From contig NC_062241.1 of NCBI RefSeq assembly GCF_905475465.1, positions 3,100,001 to 3,164,000 of the forward strand: a stretch of DNA of 64,000 nucleotides, in the 5' to 3' direction. Numbering within the stretch: the first letter of the stretch is position 1; each line of letters begins with the position of its first letter. A program made the translations under genes and the position numbers. The stretch comes from Pieris napi. Taxonomy: Eukaryota; Arthropoda; Insecta; Lepidoptera; Pieridae. Shown here in pieces: positions 50,440 through 60,924 of this stretch. Under the pieces are notes generated by a model. The model was not told the origin of the DNA. It searched no databases and saw nothing but the letters and a program-made list of their open reading frames with translations.

Positions 50440-50492
50440 TGTCTAGTTGGTCTAGTGGCTTAATCGTGTGCCTCTTAAACCTGAGTGCGTGC
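50440..50492 (+). repeat. tRNA-like SINE head scrap
   Basis: TCTAGTTGGTCTAGTGGCTT, then AATCGTGTGCCTCTTAAACC and TGAG. It has the A-box region only; the B box and body are lacking. Confidence 0.4.
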
Positions 50493-50800
50493 ATTCTTAC
50501 GAACGCATCCTTTACTAAGAGAGATAGATATATGATTGACTTCAAGAGAAAAGTTATAGAGAGAGATAATCTTTACAGTCAAGTGACGTGTTTATTGTTC
50601 GTTGTATTATATAAATTATATATAAATAAGTCCTCTAGCGCGTCTATTGCGATAAACTCAAAAACTACTGCATCTGCATTTTCACCAATATGTAGGTGCT
50701 TCATGAGGAAGGTTTAGATATATATTTTGCAAGGTTTACGAAGCCATGCGGATCCGGGCGAGTCGCTAGTAATTTTATGAGCTGTTTGAATTTTGTGATA

Positions 50801-51072
50801 AGCAGTGTTGCCCTAGTGGCTTCAGCGTGCGACTCTCATACTTGAGGTCGTAGGTCCGATCCCCGGCTGTGCACCAATGGACTTTCTTTCTAAGTAAAGG
50901 AAAACATCGCGAGGAAATCAGCTTGCCTTAGAACCAAAAAGTCAGTGTGTGTCAAGAACAGGATGCTGATCACCTACTTGCCTATTAGATTGACAAATGA
51001 TCATGAAATAGATTCAGTAATCTGAGGCCCCAATCTAAAAAGGTTGTAGCGCCACTGATTTTTTTTGTTTTA
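50801..51072 (+). mobile_element. tRNA-derived SINE family A
   Basis: AGCAGTGTTGCCCTAGTGGC, GAGGTCGTAGGTCCGATCCC, GTGCACCAATGGACTTTCTT, a deletion of the TGTGCGCATTTAACA part, AGGAAAACATCGCGAGGAAA, GATCACCTACTTGCCTATTA and AAAAAGGTTGTAGCGCCACT then a T-rich end. Confidence 0.8.
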
Positions 51073-51734
51073 ATTTTCTATCCAACGAGGAAATACATCT
51101 GCTAAAAATCTACAGTTATTTTAATTAACTATGGCACGAGAATAAAGAGTTATACTTAAGATTGTCTTCATAAAAACCTTTGTTTTATAAATATTACAAG
51201 TTTTAATTATTTTCTTGAATGAAGTTCATTAAGAAGTCTTATTTAGGGCAAATGTAAATAAAAATATTTTAAAACTCGGAATGTTTCTTGTCTCTAGTTA
51301 TTTTCAGTCATTACTATAGTGGTTTCACATTTTTTGCCTTTTTCCGGTGAAAGAGATAAAAAATGAAGATGAAATGGCGAGGTACGAGTAAATATGGGGC
51401 TAATAGTGACGTACCTAATTATTGTCGGTATATTAATGGATTTAATATCCTCACGAATGTTTCGTTTTTAAAAGTTTAAGAAAATCCTTGTTTGAAAATC
51501 GCTCAAATACTTATTAGTTCAAGTACAAATGTATTTACTATAATTTTCAGATATTATATTTTCCTGACATTTTAGGCAATCAAAATATATGAACATTTCA
51601 TTTATCTTTTTTTTTTATTCGTGCTTATATTTTGGGTTATAAGTAAAATACCTGCTTGCTAGACTAAATTCCTTGAAAAATTTACTCTAGATTCTTCTGA
51701 ATATTGAAATACACCTTCCGTAGTGCTGATTATC

Positions 51735-51930
51735 ACTAATTTTTTAATTCAATTTACACTAACGTGCAATACCGACCGCCCACATACCCTTCAGTACAAG
51801 GACCTACGCGAGCTCCAAGTGGCCGATTGGAATGCGGCCTACACGGCGTTTTCTAGCTTTACTAGGCTCACTGGGTCACTGCGCTCCTCTGGCGCAGGAA
51901 TATACTACAAAAATATAATACAAGGTTATA
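51735..51930. other. GC-richer unexplained segment
   Basis: From 51765 to 51900 the plus strand stays open with HTLQYKDLRELQVADWNAAY then TAFSSFTRLTGSL. No splice acceptor of good quality precedes it. The peptide is not recognised. It could be a decayed coding relic or a repeat of unknown kind. Confidence 0.2.
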
Positions 51931-52395
51931 TAATTTTTCGAATAAATTAAACGTCGTTAATAATAGATTTATTTTTATATCGAAAGATCGATATACTCTT
52001 GCCATCCCTATCACCGGCCGCAGACCGCACGGGCCGATAAGCACGAAAAGTCGTTCCCAGCAAATATATTAGAATATACATTACCCTACGTGACTTTAGT
52101 AAAATGAATAGCGTAGTCCTGCCATTTGATATACCATACACATAGTATATAATGAAAACCTGTCCTATTTACGAAATCGTGAAGTATCATGTATTGAAAG
52201 AGTTTTTGAATGGTTTAAGTTGGATTTTATACAATTATTATTGTAATTGACATCCGTATTTTTTTTAATTAGTTGATATTTGTATGAAAAGGATTGACAA
52301 AATTGTTTGCTAAATAAACAATTCGTAGATTTGGTTTTGTGTGAGAAGAATGAAGATGTACTTTGGTTCTAGTATTTTTTCTTACCTACTATTCC

Positions 52396-52575
52396 TGTCT
52401 TTACTCGCCTGATGTTAAGTGATACCGCCGCCCATGGACACTCACATCGCCAGGAGGCTCGCAAGTGTGTTGCCGGCCTATTAAGAAATGGTTCGGTCTT
52501 TTCTTGTAGGACTCTAATTCGAATTGGTTCGGAAATACTTCAGTGGACAGCCGGTTCCATATAGTAGTGGATTAT
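52396..52575 (-). mobile_element. CR1/Jockey-like LINE 3' fragment
   Basis: CGCCTGATGTTAAGTGATAC, CGCCGCCCATGGACACTCAC, GGAGGCTCGCAAGTGTGTTG and TTCGAATTGGTTCGGAAATA then CTTCAGTGG, all in family order. Truncated at both ends. Confidence 0.75.
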
Positions 52576-53394
52576 GCTGTGATTATCAAAGTCTAACGTT
52601 TTAAAAACAATATTTGATAGATGTAGCCAACCAATGAATGTTTGCGCCAATTTTAAATATTAATAATCAACTACTTCACAGATCAAAAAAAAAAATACTA
52701 AAACAAATCAAAAACGTTTTTTTTTTATGATAACTATATAATTTTACATATCCCTAAATAACATATTTTAAACAGAATTATAACACTTTAAAATATATCG
52801 TTAAATATTCATACTAAATATATCTATTAATTTAAAAATATACAATTCTCACCTGAAAAGACAATCCATAAATCTCAGAAATTTCCCAAAGATGAACTTG
52901 TAATTGATTATTGTTAAATTATATTATAGACAATTATAGTATACACAAATTATTAAGGGTTTCAAATTTTAAGAAAAAAATATATAAAACAAAAATTGAT
53001 ATTTTTGTTACATTAATCAAGTGATACGGGCTAAATTAATTTTCCAATTCTTTAATACCAAAATTCATCGAACTTTTGGACTTTTCGAACACTATAAAAC
53101 CACCAAAACCCAAATCAAGACTGATAGACATTTTCTTCGGGAAAGCCTTATATTGGGATCGTACCAGTCAGGCTGAAACTTGCACTCATCCGAATAAATT
53201 TTTCTTTACTTGCAAAGGTAATATATGGTTCTAAAGATTTCATTTCATTTTCATTCTAGATTTTTCTTTAGCATACAGCCTATTCTCTAAATAATATCTG
53301 CGTTTCCTTTCACCCAAAATATCTCTCTATCCGCAAGAGTATCAGTCTTTTTAAAAATTGTCCCTTTGAACTAAAAATCTACGATTTATAAAAT

Positions 53395-53530
53395 ATCTTC
53401 TTCTTATATTTCTATCTCCTTTCGAAGGTTGGCGATCATCATGGCTACTTTAATTTTGGATACCGCGCTTCTGAACAATGACTTGGGGCTTTCATCAAAC
53501 CGTTGTCTAAGATTATTCAACCATGACAAT
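53395..53530 (-). mobile_element. LINE C-terminal fragment (RTE-like), reverse copy
   Basis: Minus-strand reading: HGWNNLRQRFDESPKSLFRS then AVSKIKVAMMIANLRKEIEI. Same end as the plus copy at 25930-26130. Confidence 0.65.
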
Positions 53531-53864
53531 GCGCCCTCTAAATTGTAAAAGTAGGCGCATCATTTTCTGAATGAAATATGTATATGCAAAACAAATGCAA
53601 TTGTAAAAAATCTGAGACGAGCAGGCTAAAGAAATCGATTACATCTATGTTGAATAGAAAAATTATACGCCGTCGGAACGGAAAAACGTAGTTCGAAATA
53701 TCTCGCTATCTCATTACAAATCTTTACAATCTCGTAAGAAGTAAGAACTAAGAACTGTATAGGTGATGTATAATTGATTTTTTAGATTTGTAATCGATTT
53801 ACATCTTCCTTTCATCAAAATGCTTTTAGAGGCAAAACGAACATAAGTGCGTAATATTTTTTAT

Positions 53865-54180
53865 AATGGCTCACCTGATGATATGATTTCGCCGGCCATT
53901 GACGTCATAGTAGGTACCAATTCTCAAAAGCCTCGTAAGTACGTTGCCGACCTTTTAAGAATTTGTATAAAGTGGTGAAGTACCCTAAGTAATTACGGAA
54001 ATACTTCAGTGGATGGTTCCAAACAATGGTGGTAAAAACGGCCTTAAAAAACACTCAGTTGGAATGACGTCTTCTCTGAACACTGCGTAGTAAATGCGGT
54101 AGAAGATGCCCACATACCTACGCAACGCCAACGGATCAAGTTGCAAAGTGACTGGTCGTTGATGATTCACTCTACGTGGA
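53865..54180 (-). mobile_element. CR1/Jockey-like LINE 3' end, heavily decayed
   Basis: GGCTCACCTGATGATATGAT, CGTAAGTACGTTGCCGACCT, ACGGAAATACTTCAGTGGAT, ACGGCCTTAAAAAACACTCA, GTAAATGCGGTAGAAGATGC and CGCAACGCCAACGGATCAAG follow the order of 3250-3660. Many small indels; non-functional. Confidence 0.7.
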
Positions 54181-54189
54181 AAAACCAAA

Positions 54190-55065
54190 AGGCTGTATTA
54201 TGGTTTTATTCTAATTCTATTTACCATCTAAAATGTGACCAACGTATACTTCCCCATTTTTAAAATCAGTTGTCAGAATCGATAATTATTAAAAAATGTA
54301 TATTCTTCTAACGTATAATAAAATACGCTGAACTTAAACAAAAAAGCTCAGATAAGAGACGATTACAAGCCTCGAATGTTTAGTACGACGAAACTTTAAA
54401 CCTCTCCAGACAAACTAGATACTGCCAAATTGTATTAATAGTTGGCCAAGACAAGGGTGTTTTGAGCGTAAGTTACTTTGGAGAGTGTAGAGCTTTTGAA
54501 TAAATAAATTAACACAAGGTATTTCTAGTGAGATGTTGCCTAACTTGCCTAAGCTGAACTAACAAGAAGCTATATATGAAAAGCATGGTTTTGACAAAAA
54601 CTATCATATAATGAATAGTAGCTAAGAACGGATTAGATAATCATTTGTAAGCAAAACAGTAATAACATGGAAAGCGAAAGTTTAAAAAACTGGTTATTTC
54701 TGGTATCCTATAAAGCCTCCGTCATCATTAGAAAGCATTCATCACCTACTTGCCTGAATAAAAAAATGTACAGTAACAAATGTTCTTTATTTGATATAAT
54801 GGATCTTTCGTGTTTATCCATGGCCTATTCTTATTCACAAATTAAATTTTCACCTTCAGCTAACTGAAAAAATCCATTATTTCCGCCAGATGTCACCAAA
54901 ATCAAATGTCGTTAGAACAATGAAACCGAAGAGGCTTTTTCCGTCCCTCCTAAAAAATGTTTTATATATTGTTTGATACTTATTTATATTAGATGATAAA
55001 TTAAAATTGTATAAAGCTTATTTAAGTCTATCTAATAAATATAGTCAAGCGCTATAAAACAGCGA
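54190..55065. other. AT-rich noncoding stretch
   Basis: No repeat or gene recognised. The small ORF at 54667-54867 has no distinctive features. Confidence 0.35.
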
Positions 55066-55069
55066 GATA

Positions 55070-55316
55070 TTAAAAAAAAACGTATGTATACTTATGTACA
55101 CGCATTAGAAGTTATACTTCTTTGGCGTAACAAGATAAAAATCTTTTCAAAAATTTTATTCTATGTATCTTTTTCCACAAAAAAAAAACTAAAATGTTGC
55201 CTATAGCTGTTTGTTTAGTCGTAGTAGTTTAGTTGTTTTTGTGACGGTGTACGCACGCATCGTAAAAATTTACTCACATAATTTTTCCCTAACGCGCCAA
55301 AAGAAGTATAACTTCA
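55070..55316. mobile_element. TIR MITE family M2 copy
   Basis: Left: TACTTATGTACACGCATTAG then AAGTTATACTTCTTTGGCG. Right: CGCGCCAAAAGAAGTATAAC then TTC. The terminal repeats of about 20 bp (GAAGTTATACTTCTTTGGCG and its inverse) differ only by one extra A, making this the reference copy of the family. Confidence 0.75.
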
Positions 55317-55984
55317 AAAATATATTAGTTTTAATCTATATTTAATATTTTAGTTAAACAAACCTTTTTTGCAAAATTATGTTTGTATACTTATTACCCA
55401 CTGCCTCATAAAATAATAGAATAACTACTCTAGCGCACTTTGTGTTCGTAAGCCGTATCAGAAACAGAAGTTTTTTTAATCTGTCCATACTGACATTAAT
55501 CAACGTCGATCAACATCAGACTTCTCCGGAAAATTTAAATTTGTTCTTTAGTTTTTCTATATACGTGAAATATACAATAAAAGACCAATTAAAGTAAATA
55601 AAAATACAGTATTTCTCGTGTTTACAAAGGTAGAAAGAAATAATGAAAATTGTGTGCAGCGAGTATAATTTTTTGATTGATACATGCAACAATACATTGT
55701 AATATTTTATTTCGATTGTTCCGTTTTTATAATAGCTATTCAAAATACGGTCTTACTATATGGGTTTTGGTAATGATTTTTATTATAAAAATTGCGTTAA
55801 TATTTTTAATGAAAGGTATATCTCATTTTATTTTCCTTATATCTTACAATAACCGCTGCAATAAAAGTGGAGCACATAACCTCGATTTAGAAAAATTTAC
55901 GCAAAGTATTTAAACTTCATAGTTTACAGAAGATTTGTACATATGCCCTAAAATAGAAGTGGCAATGGGCGCGGCATATAGCAA

Positions 55985-56430
55985 GATACACAGATAAAAG
56001 GTGCTCGTTAAAGATAACTGTATGGAAAGGACCAAGGGGAAGAAAGAGAAGAAGGTGCCCCAAAAAAAGGTGGACAGAAGAAATAGAAGCAGCAGCAGGA
56101 AGCGAATGGAGAAAGAAAGCCATAGACGTTTTTGCCGCGCACCACCACTATGTGGAACCAGCTGCCCACAGAAGTATTTCCGAACCAACTCGACTTAGGG
56201 TCCTTCAAGAAAAGAGAGTACCAATTCTTGAAAGGCCGGCAACGCACTTGCGAGCCTTCTGGCATTGTGAGTGTCCATGGGTGGCGGTATCACTTAACAT
56301 CAGGTGAGCCTCCTGCCCGTTTGCCTCCTATTACATAAAAAAAAAAAAAAAAAAAGTTTGAAAAAGGTGGAGGAGGCCTTTACCCGTGAAGGGGTTCTGA
56401 TCGACGGTACTGAAGATAGCTAGAATATAG
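55985..56430 (+). mobile_element. RTE-like LINE C-terminus, split by a later LINE insertion
   Basis: Before the insertion the frame reads KKRWTEEIEAAAGSEWRKKA then ID. After it KKVEEAFTREGVLIDGTEDS and a TAG at about 56422. The two parts join as a normal RTE-like C-terminus. The interruption at 56124-56357 is a CR1/Jockey-like 3' fragment with poly(A). Confidence 0.7.
56120..56357 (+). mobile_element. CR1/Jockey-like LINE 3' end with poly(A), nested
   Basis: ORF 56132-56338 reads PRTTTMWNQLPTEVFPNQLD, LGSFKKREYQFLKGRQRTCE and SVHGWRYHLTSGEPPARLPP, the same protein end as at 3248-3454. A clean A run at 56337-56355 closes it. The flanking GTTT (left, just before the element, and right, after the A run) may be a target-site duplication. 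One of the younger insertions here. Confidence 0.8.
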
Positions 56431-56884
56431 GATAACAAAATTAAAATAATGTATAAAATGTAAAAGAACTACGTAATAATTTTTTGTCATGATTTGGAAA
56501 TTAATCGGGCTTTATTAGTTTACAGAAAAACCTACTATTTATCTTATATTGTGTCATTCACTTATCATTCTTTGATGTGTGATCAAGCCTTACAATTATT
56601 ATTCCGCTGAAAACGATCCAGAAATACAATTACTGAATAATGACCAAGCTGCATTAATTTCCGAACAAAAAGTTTATAGTTGTAATCGCTTTAAATTTTC
56701 TAAGTGTTCAAGATTTCTTAATATTTTACATTTGGTAGCGATAAGTCTTTAGTATAAACAAATATTTTACAATACTAAAATCTTATTCTTTACTTAATAA
56801 ATGCTTTTATAAAAACGTCTCCGTAAAATATTTGTATAGTGACAGACTAATCTCCTTTTAAAATTAATGTAGTCTTTCTTCCAA

Positions 56885-57120
56885 TTTTGTTCCCTTTGGA
56901 GTAGACTTGGGCCGTGGGGTTCAAGTGCACAGGCGCTAATTAATTTAAGTTAGCGCCTGGTACCGGTGACCTCAGACCAGACCAGACCCCGGGACCAAAG
57001 CTTTCAAATTTGTTTTTATTTTATATTTATCCATTTTTAATTATCGTTATTACTATGTAGGTTAAGAATATTGTTAATACTGTACATTTGTGTGTTGGAA
57101 ATACATCGATTTCACATTGT
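56885..57120 (+). repeat. LINE 3' UTR fragment with hairpin
   Basis: GGTTCAAGTGCACAGGCGCT then AATTAATTTAAGTTAGCGCC TGGTACC includes an 8-bp stem GGCGCTAA / TTAGCGCC at 56932-56957. CAGACCAGACCAGACC follows, then the ATTACTATGTAGGTTAAGAA end also found at 42135. Layout suggests a non-LTR 3' UTR. Confidence 0.45.
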
Positions 57121-57439
57121 ACCACCTTTTTATTAACCCTTGCATCAGAAAATAATTAAAAAATAATTGCAATATTTCAACTAAATTACTCCTTTATCAA
57201 TTTCCATCATCATTTTACAAAAAGAAAAGTACTATTTGTACTTAAGTTAAAATGTAATTAGACTGCTATAGTCTTTATGTATAGGTTATATTTCTCACAT
57301 ATTGTCTCAAAAAAACAAAGAACCTCAATTCATAATATCAAAAGACGCGGGCGTATATAATATAAAACATCCCTTTATTTCACCCTAGTTTAAGCCATGT
57401 GGTGTATGTAGATTATAGAAGATATACAAAATAAATGAA

Positions 57440-57505
57440 ATGGCGCGCGTGCTCCGTCAGACGGCGGAAGTCGACACGTCCGCGCCGTGCGCTTTGCCGA
57501 TTTGA
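57440..57505 (+). other. GC-rich islet with a 21-codon ORF
   Basis: ATGGCGCGCGTGCTCCGTCA opens a frame ending at TGA 57503-57505. About 60 bp are strongly GC-rich within AT-rich sequence. Too short to call a gene; could be a small ORF, exon piece or regulatory island. Confidence 0.15.
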
Positions 57506-57571
57506 TTTCAGATTATATCACTCAGAGCTGACACAACTTGTTATTCAAATTATCTTTATGTTCAATTAATC

Positions 57572-57740
57572 TTAAGGCCGATTTACATTATCTTAGTGTT
57601 TAGGAGAGTGCTTTAGGATAGTACTTTAGTTGAAACATGTAAACGCTACTTGCTTTAGTAAACGCTACGCTAAAGAACTTGCCTTTCAAGTTGTACTAAA
57701 GCACTCTCCTAAACACTAAGATAATGTAAATCGGCCTTTA
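57572..57740. mobile_element. Short MITE with 41-bp perfect terminal inverted repeats
   Basis: The element 57576-57736 is 161 bp. Both ends begin GGCCGATTTACATTATCTTA and then GTGTTTAGGAGAGTGCTTTA G, identical over 41 bp in inverted orientation. The left flank is TTAA and the right flank TTTA, near to the TTAA duplication of piggyBac-type elements. No coding capacity. Confidence 0.85.
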
Positions 57741-58690
57741 GAGTTAATTATTCGCGTAATTGATTGGAATTGCACAATACAATTTCAAAGTAGCTGTAAA
57801 TTCTTTGAACACTCCGACCATACACCCAAACTCATTAATTTCTCCATCAACTATCCTATTTATAATTTTATTATCCCTATGAGATGTTTCAAGACGTACG
57901 ATTTGCAAGACCCGTTGTAGATTGGTTCGCATTGCTTATTAGTGAAAAAATATGTTTGTTTCTCTTCAGACATATGTCGCTCTGAAAGTTAAATGGTTAG
58001 TATTGAGGCAGGACGTGACTAGTGAGGACTGACAATCTAGCTAACCCATATAAAAAACAGTATCAGCTCTTACAGATATTTAATAAAATTCCAAGTACGT
58101 GCAAAGTTTCAAGTGCGTGTCAGTCGGGATCAGTTCTTAACTCCTTTACACGCCCATGCACATCGCGTTGGCGGTTACCTCCCGATGAATACTTTATATG
58201 TACCACGTCGTATTTACACTGCCTTATCCGCACCTACCTCTTAAATTGTAGATCTTGTCTGCAAAACTACTATTTATAAACATACTATTTTCGTAACAGA
58301 TTATTGAAGTCAATGTATCGAGTAGTTGCAATATTGAAGAAAACCGTATGAGTACCGCGCAAGTCAAGTTGGGGCAGTCTGCTGCGGCCATATGTTTAAG
58401 ATGGTTTTAGAAGCAGGGTTGTTCAAGTACTATCAAGTAATATCTTCACTGCGTACGCGCACTGAAGCGTGAACTCCAAGTCGCGATTATTCAACCGGGA
58501 CATTCCAAATACGCAGGGTCTTTGCTAAGCGATTCACATTTTGAAGATTCCTTAGTGAATATATATTCCTAGTATTATTATCATTAAGATATATTATCTA
58601 AAGTAAACCTACTGCTTTATTTACCTAGCATTTACTTACTATACTTACGTATACAAGCTTTTAATGAATAAATTAATATTCCACTACGAG

Positions 58691-58832
58691 GAACCTGCCA
58701 ATAAAGTGTTTCCGATTAGACGAAAATAGCGTACCAATTCTTAAAAAACCGGCTACGCACTTGCGAGCCTACTGATGTCCATGGGCGGCAGTATCACATA
58801 ACAGAAGGTGAGGCTCTTGCCTGTTTGAAAGT
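58691..58832 (+). mobile_element. CR1/Jockey-like LINE 3' fragment, decayed
   Basis: AAAGTGTTTCCGATTAGACG, GCGTACCAATTCTTAAAAAA CCGGC, TACGCACTTGCGAGCC and GTCCATGGGCGGCAGTATCA match the family in plus orientation with losses. Confidence 0.65.
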
Positions 58833-59532
58833 TCTATACAAAAAGCTATTATTTTCTAAAAAGTTAAACTAAACGTGATAAAAACATATTTTTGTAATTA
58901 TAGTTGGTGGAATATTTAATATAATAAACCTTTAGTAAAACATGTGTAAATGTTCCGCTACAATGATTTAGTTGCGAGTAATTTCTTAACAGACTGCATA
59001 TTAGATACATCATACATGTAAAGTACACTTTTAAATTCTTAAAGAATCTACTTAAAGAAATATTAGTTTTTCCTTAAATTTTATATGAAACTACCTTGAT
59101 AAATTCCTACGCCTCGAAGACCCTAACTCGACTTAAAACAATAAAACCCTACTTCTTAGCTTCAGTTTATGGTTCGAAGGATCGACTCAAATCGTATTTT
59201 GTACGGTATAGCGAATTTCTAATTATTAATAACGAAATATGCAAAGTTTGTTGTCTCTTTATTTTGATTAAATCGGGACGCTCCCGAATTCAGTTTTAAA
59301 TCTACATCTGGTATAATTAGAATTTTAGATTGAGATGCCATATTCGTTAACGCGCCAAATGTAATTCTTATGGTAATTTTATTTAACAAAATTAATGCTA
59401 AGATCGAAATACCAAAGACAATGGAATTATCTATAAGTGTATAAGATAATGAATGCTTTCGTTAATTAATGGACTGTATTTTTTAGCAGATGATAAGAAC
59501 ATGACATCGTTATATAGACATTTGTAAGTCCA

Positions 59533-59546
59533 CCACTAGGTGGCGC
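59533..59546 (+). promoter_or_regulatory. CTCF-consensus site upstream of U2
   Basis: CCACTAGGTGGCGC fits the degenerate CTCF core CCASYAGRKGGCRS at every position, and the following TA also suits the longer motif. It lies about 75-90 bp before the plus-strand U2 gene. CTCF is present in insects. Binding is inferred from sequence only. Confidence 0.5.
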
Positions 59547-59619
59547 TATATACTTGATAAATCGCGCTATCAAAGTGTTTTTCTTGGATCATATAGCCAT
59601 TATGTATTTTTGTTTCAGT

Positions 59620-59807
59620 ATCGCTTCTCGGCCTTTTGGCTAAGATCAAAGTGTAGTATCTGTTCTTTTCAGCTTAATATCTGAAAGTTCCCGCATAGCG
59701 GGACCAGTATATTAAACTGATTTTTGGAAATTGACGGGATGTTCGGGGCTCGCTCCACTCCTGTCACGGGTCGGCCCGGCATTGCAGTGCCGCCGGGATC
59801 GGCCCAC
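59620..59807 (+). ncRNA. U2 spliceosomal snRNA
   Basis: The RNA that pairs with the intron branch point in the nuclear spliceosome. Starts ATCGCTTCTCGGCCTTTTGG (stem I), has the branch-point recognition GTAGTA, stem IIa TTTCAG / CTGAAA around CTTAATAT, stem IIb CCCGC-ATA-GCGGG, the Sm site ATTTTTGG, and the 3' stems including GGCCCGGCATTGCAGTGCCG then CCGGG. Length 188 nt, close to insect U2. All diagnostic parts are intact. A poly(A) tail is absent, and upstream sequence is unlike the other copy's, so it can be a genuine gene. I could not recognise its proximal sequence element with confidence. Confidence 0.93.
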
Positions 59808-60730
59808 ATAATTAATAAGACATCAATCATGGTTAAACAATTCACAATGATTTTCCCTTATTACCGACTGACCATTATTTTGACTCTTGTCAAAACTCCT
59901 GTTCTTACCCTCTTTTAAATATAGGTATATCTAAATTTGATAGCTAATATAAATTCTATATGTAGTTATAGACATTTATATGAAATTGTCGATTTAGTGA
60001 AAGCAGTGAGCGTTAAGAAGCTTCAGCCCCCGATTGTCGATAGCGTAAAGATTTTAGATCACGGTTTTGTATTCAGTCGAGTCGCTAGACCTCGCGTATA
60101 CATTGACTTGTAAATTCTAGATGATAATGAATTTTTTGCTTTCTTATATTTTTTGTCCAAAAAACCTAAGAATATATGGTTGTCTATGTTTATAGTATTT
60201 CATACGTACAATATACATGAGGTGTGTTAAATATTTGTAGTAAATATCCACTATTAATTTATATTACTACGGCATTTTAGCGAAGCAGAAAGATATCACG
60301 CATCCTCTTGCTACGGTCATGACATACCTTTCATGACATTCACCATGCATGCTCATCGGTTATTGGTACTTTTAACTTGTCCCTTCGCTAATACCCAACT
60401 CGATTTCACCATCCACGGTTGCCTTGTATATCCTACTTGCTAATCGCTTCTTAATCATATTTTTTCAAATTCGTGTGTATGAATTACACATAAACATGAA
60501 TAATTTGCAAATGCAACAAAACACGGGTGTTTTTTATATTACATTTTTGAATTATTAGTTAATACTTACGATTCAAATTGATTATTCATATTTTAAAAAC
60601 TCCAATTCCTAATAATTTCTAAAATTATTTTATCATAACTTACCTTTAAAAGCTATACTGCTATAGACATTACATATTATAGCTAAATATAATATATATA
60701 GTTTAGAATTTGATTTTGATTTAATTTTAT
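59808..60730. other. AT-rich spacer between convergent U2 copies
   Basis: Both sides start with a similar GGCCCACATA-A-TTAA after the U2 3' ends, which may be the remains of a shared 3' processing region. The rest is AT-rich and unrecognised. Confidence 0.5.
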
Positions 60731-60918
60731 GTGGGCCGATCCCGGCGGCACTGCAATGCCGGGCCGACCCGTGACAGGAGTGGAGCGAGCCCCGAACATC
60801 CCGTCAGTTTCCAAAAATCAGATTAATATACTGGTCCCGCTATGCGGGAACTTTCAGATATTAAGCTGAAAAGAACAGATACTACACTTTGATCTTAGCC
60901 AAAAGGCCGAGAAGCGAT
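60731..60918 (-). ncRNA. U2 spliceosomal snRNA, second copy
   Basis: Full-length 188-nt copy in reverse orientation, converging on the plus copy. By eye it differs at two places only: next to the Sm site TTAATCTGATTTTTGG replaces TTAAACTGATTTTTGG, and AAACTGACGG replaces AAATTGACGG. All functional parts are kept. Its 5' flank beyond the shared TTCAGT is the 3' end of a GC-rich LINE rather than U2-type upstream DNA. Its own promoter may therefore be displaced, and it could be a silent copy. Not a processed pseudogene by appearance, since it is full length and has no A tail. Confidence 0.9.
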
Positions 60919-60924
60919 ACTGAA

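Noticed and set aside
59724..59918. ORF of 64 residues over the U2 gene
   Set aside because: It overlaps the 3' half of the U2 snRNA, whose RNA identity is clear.
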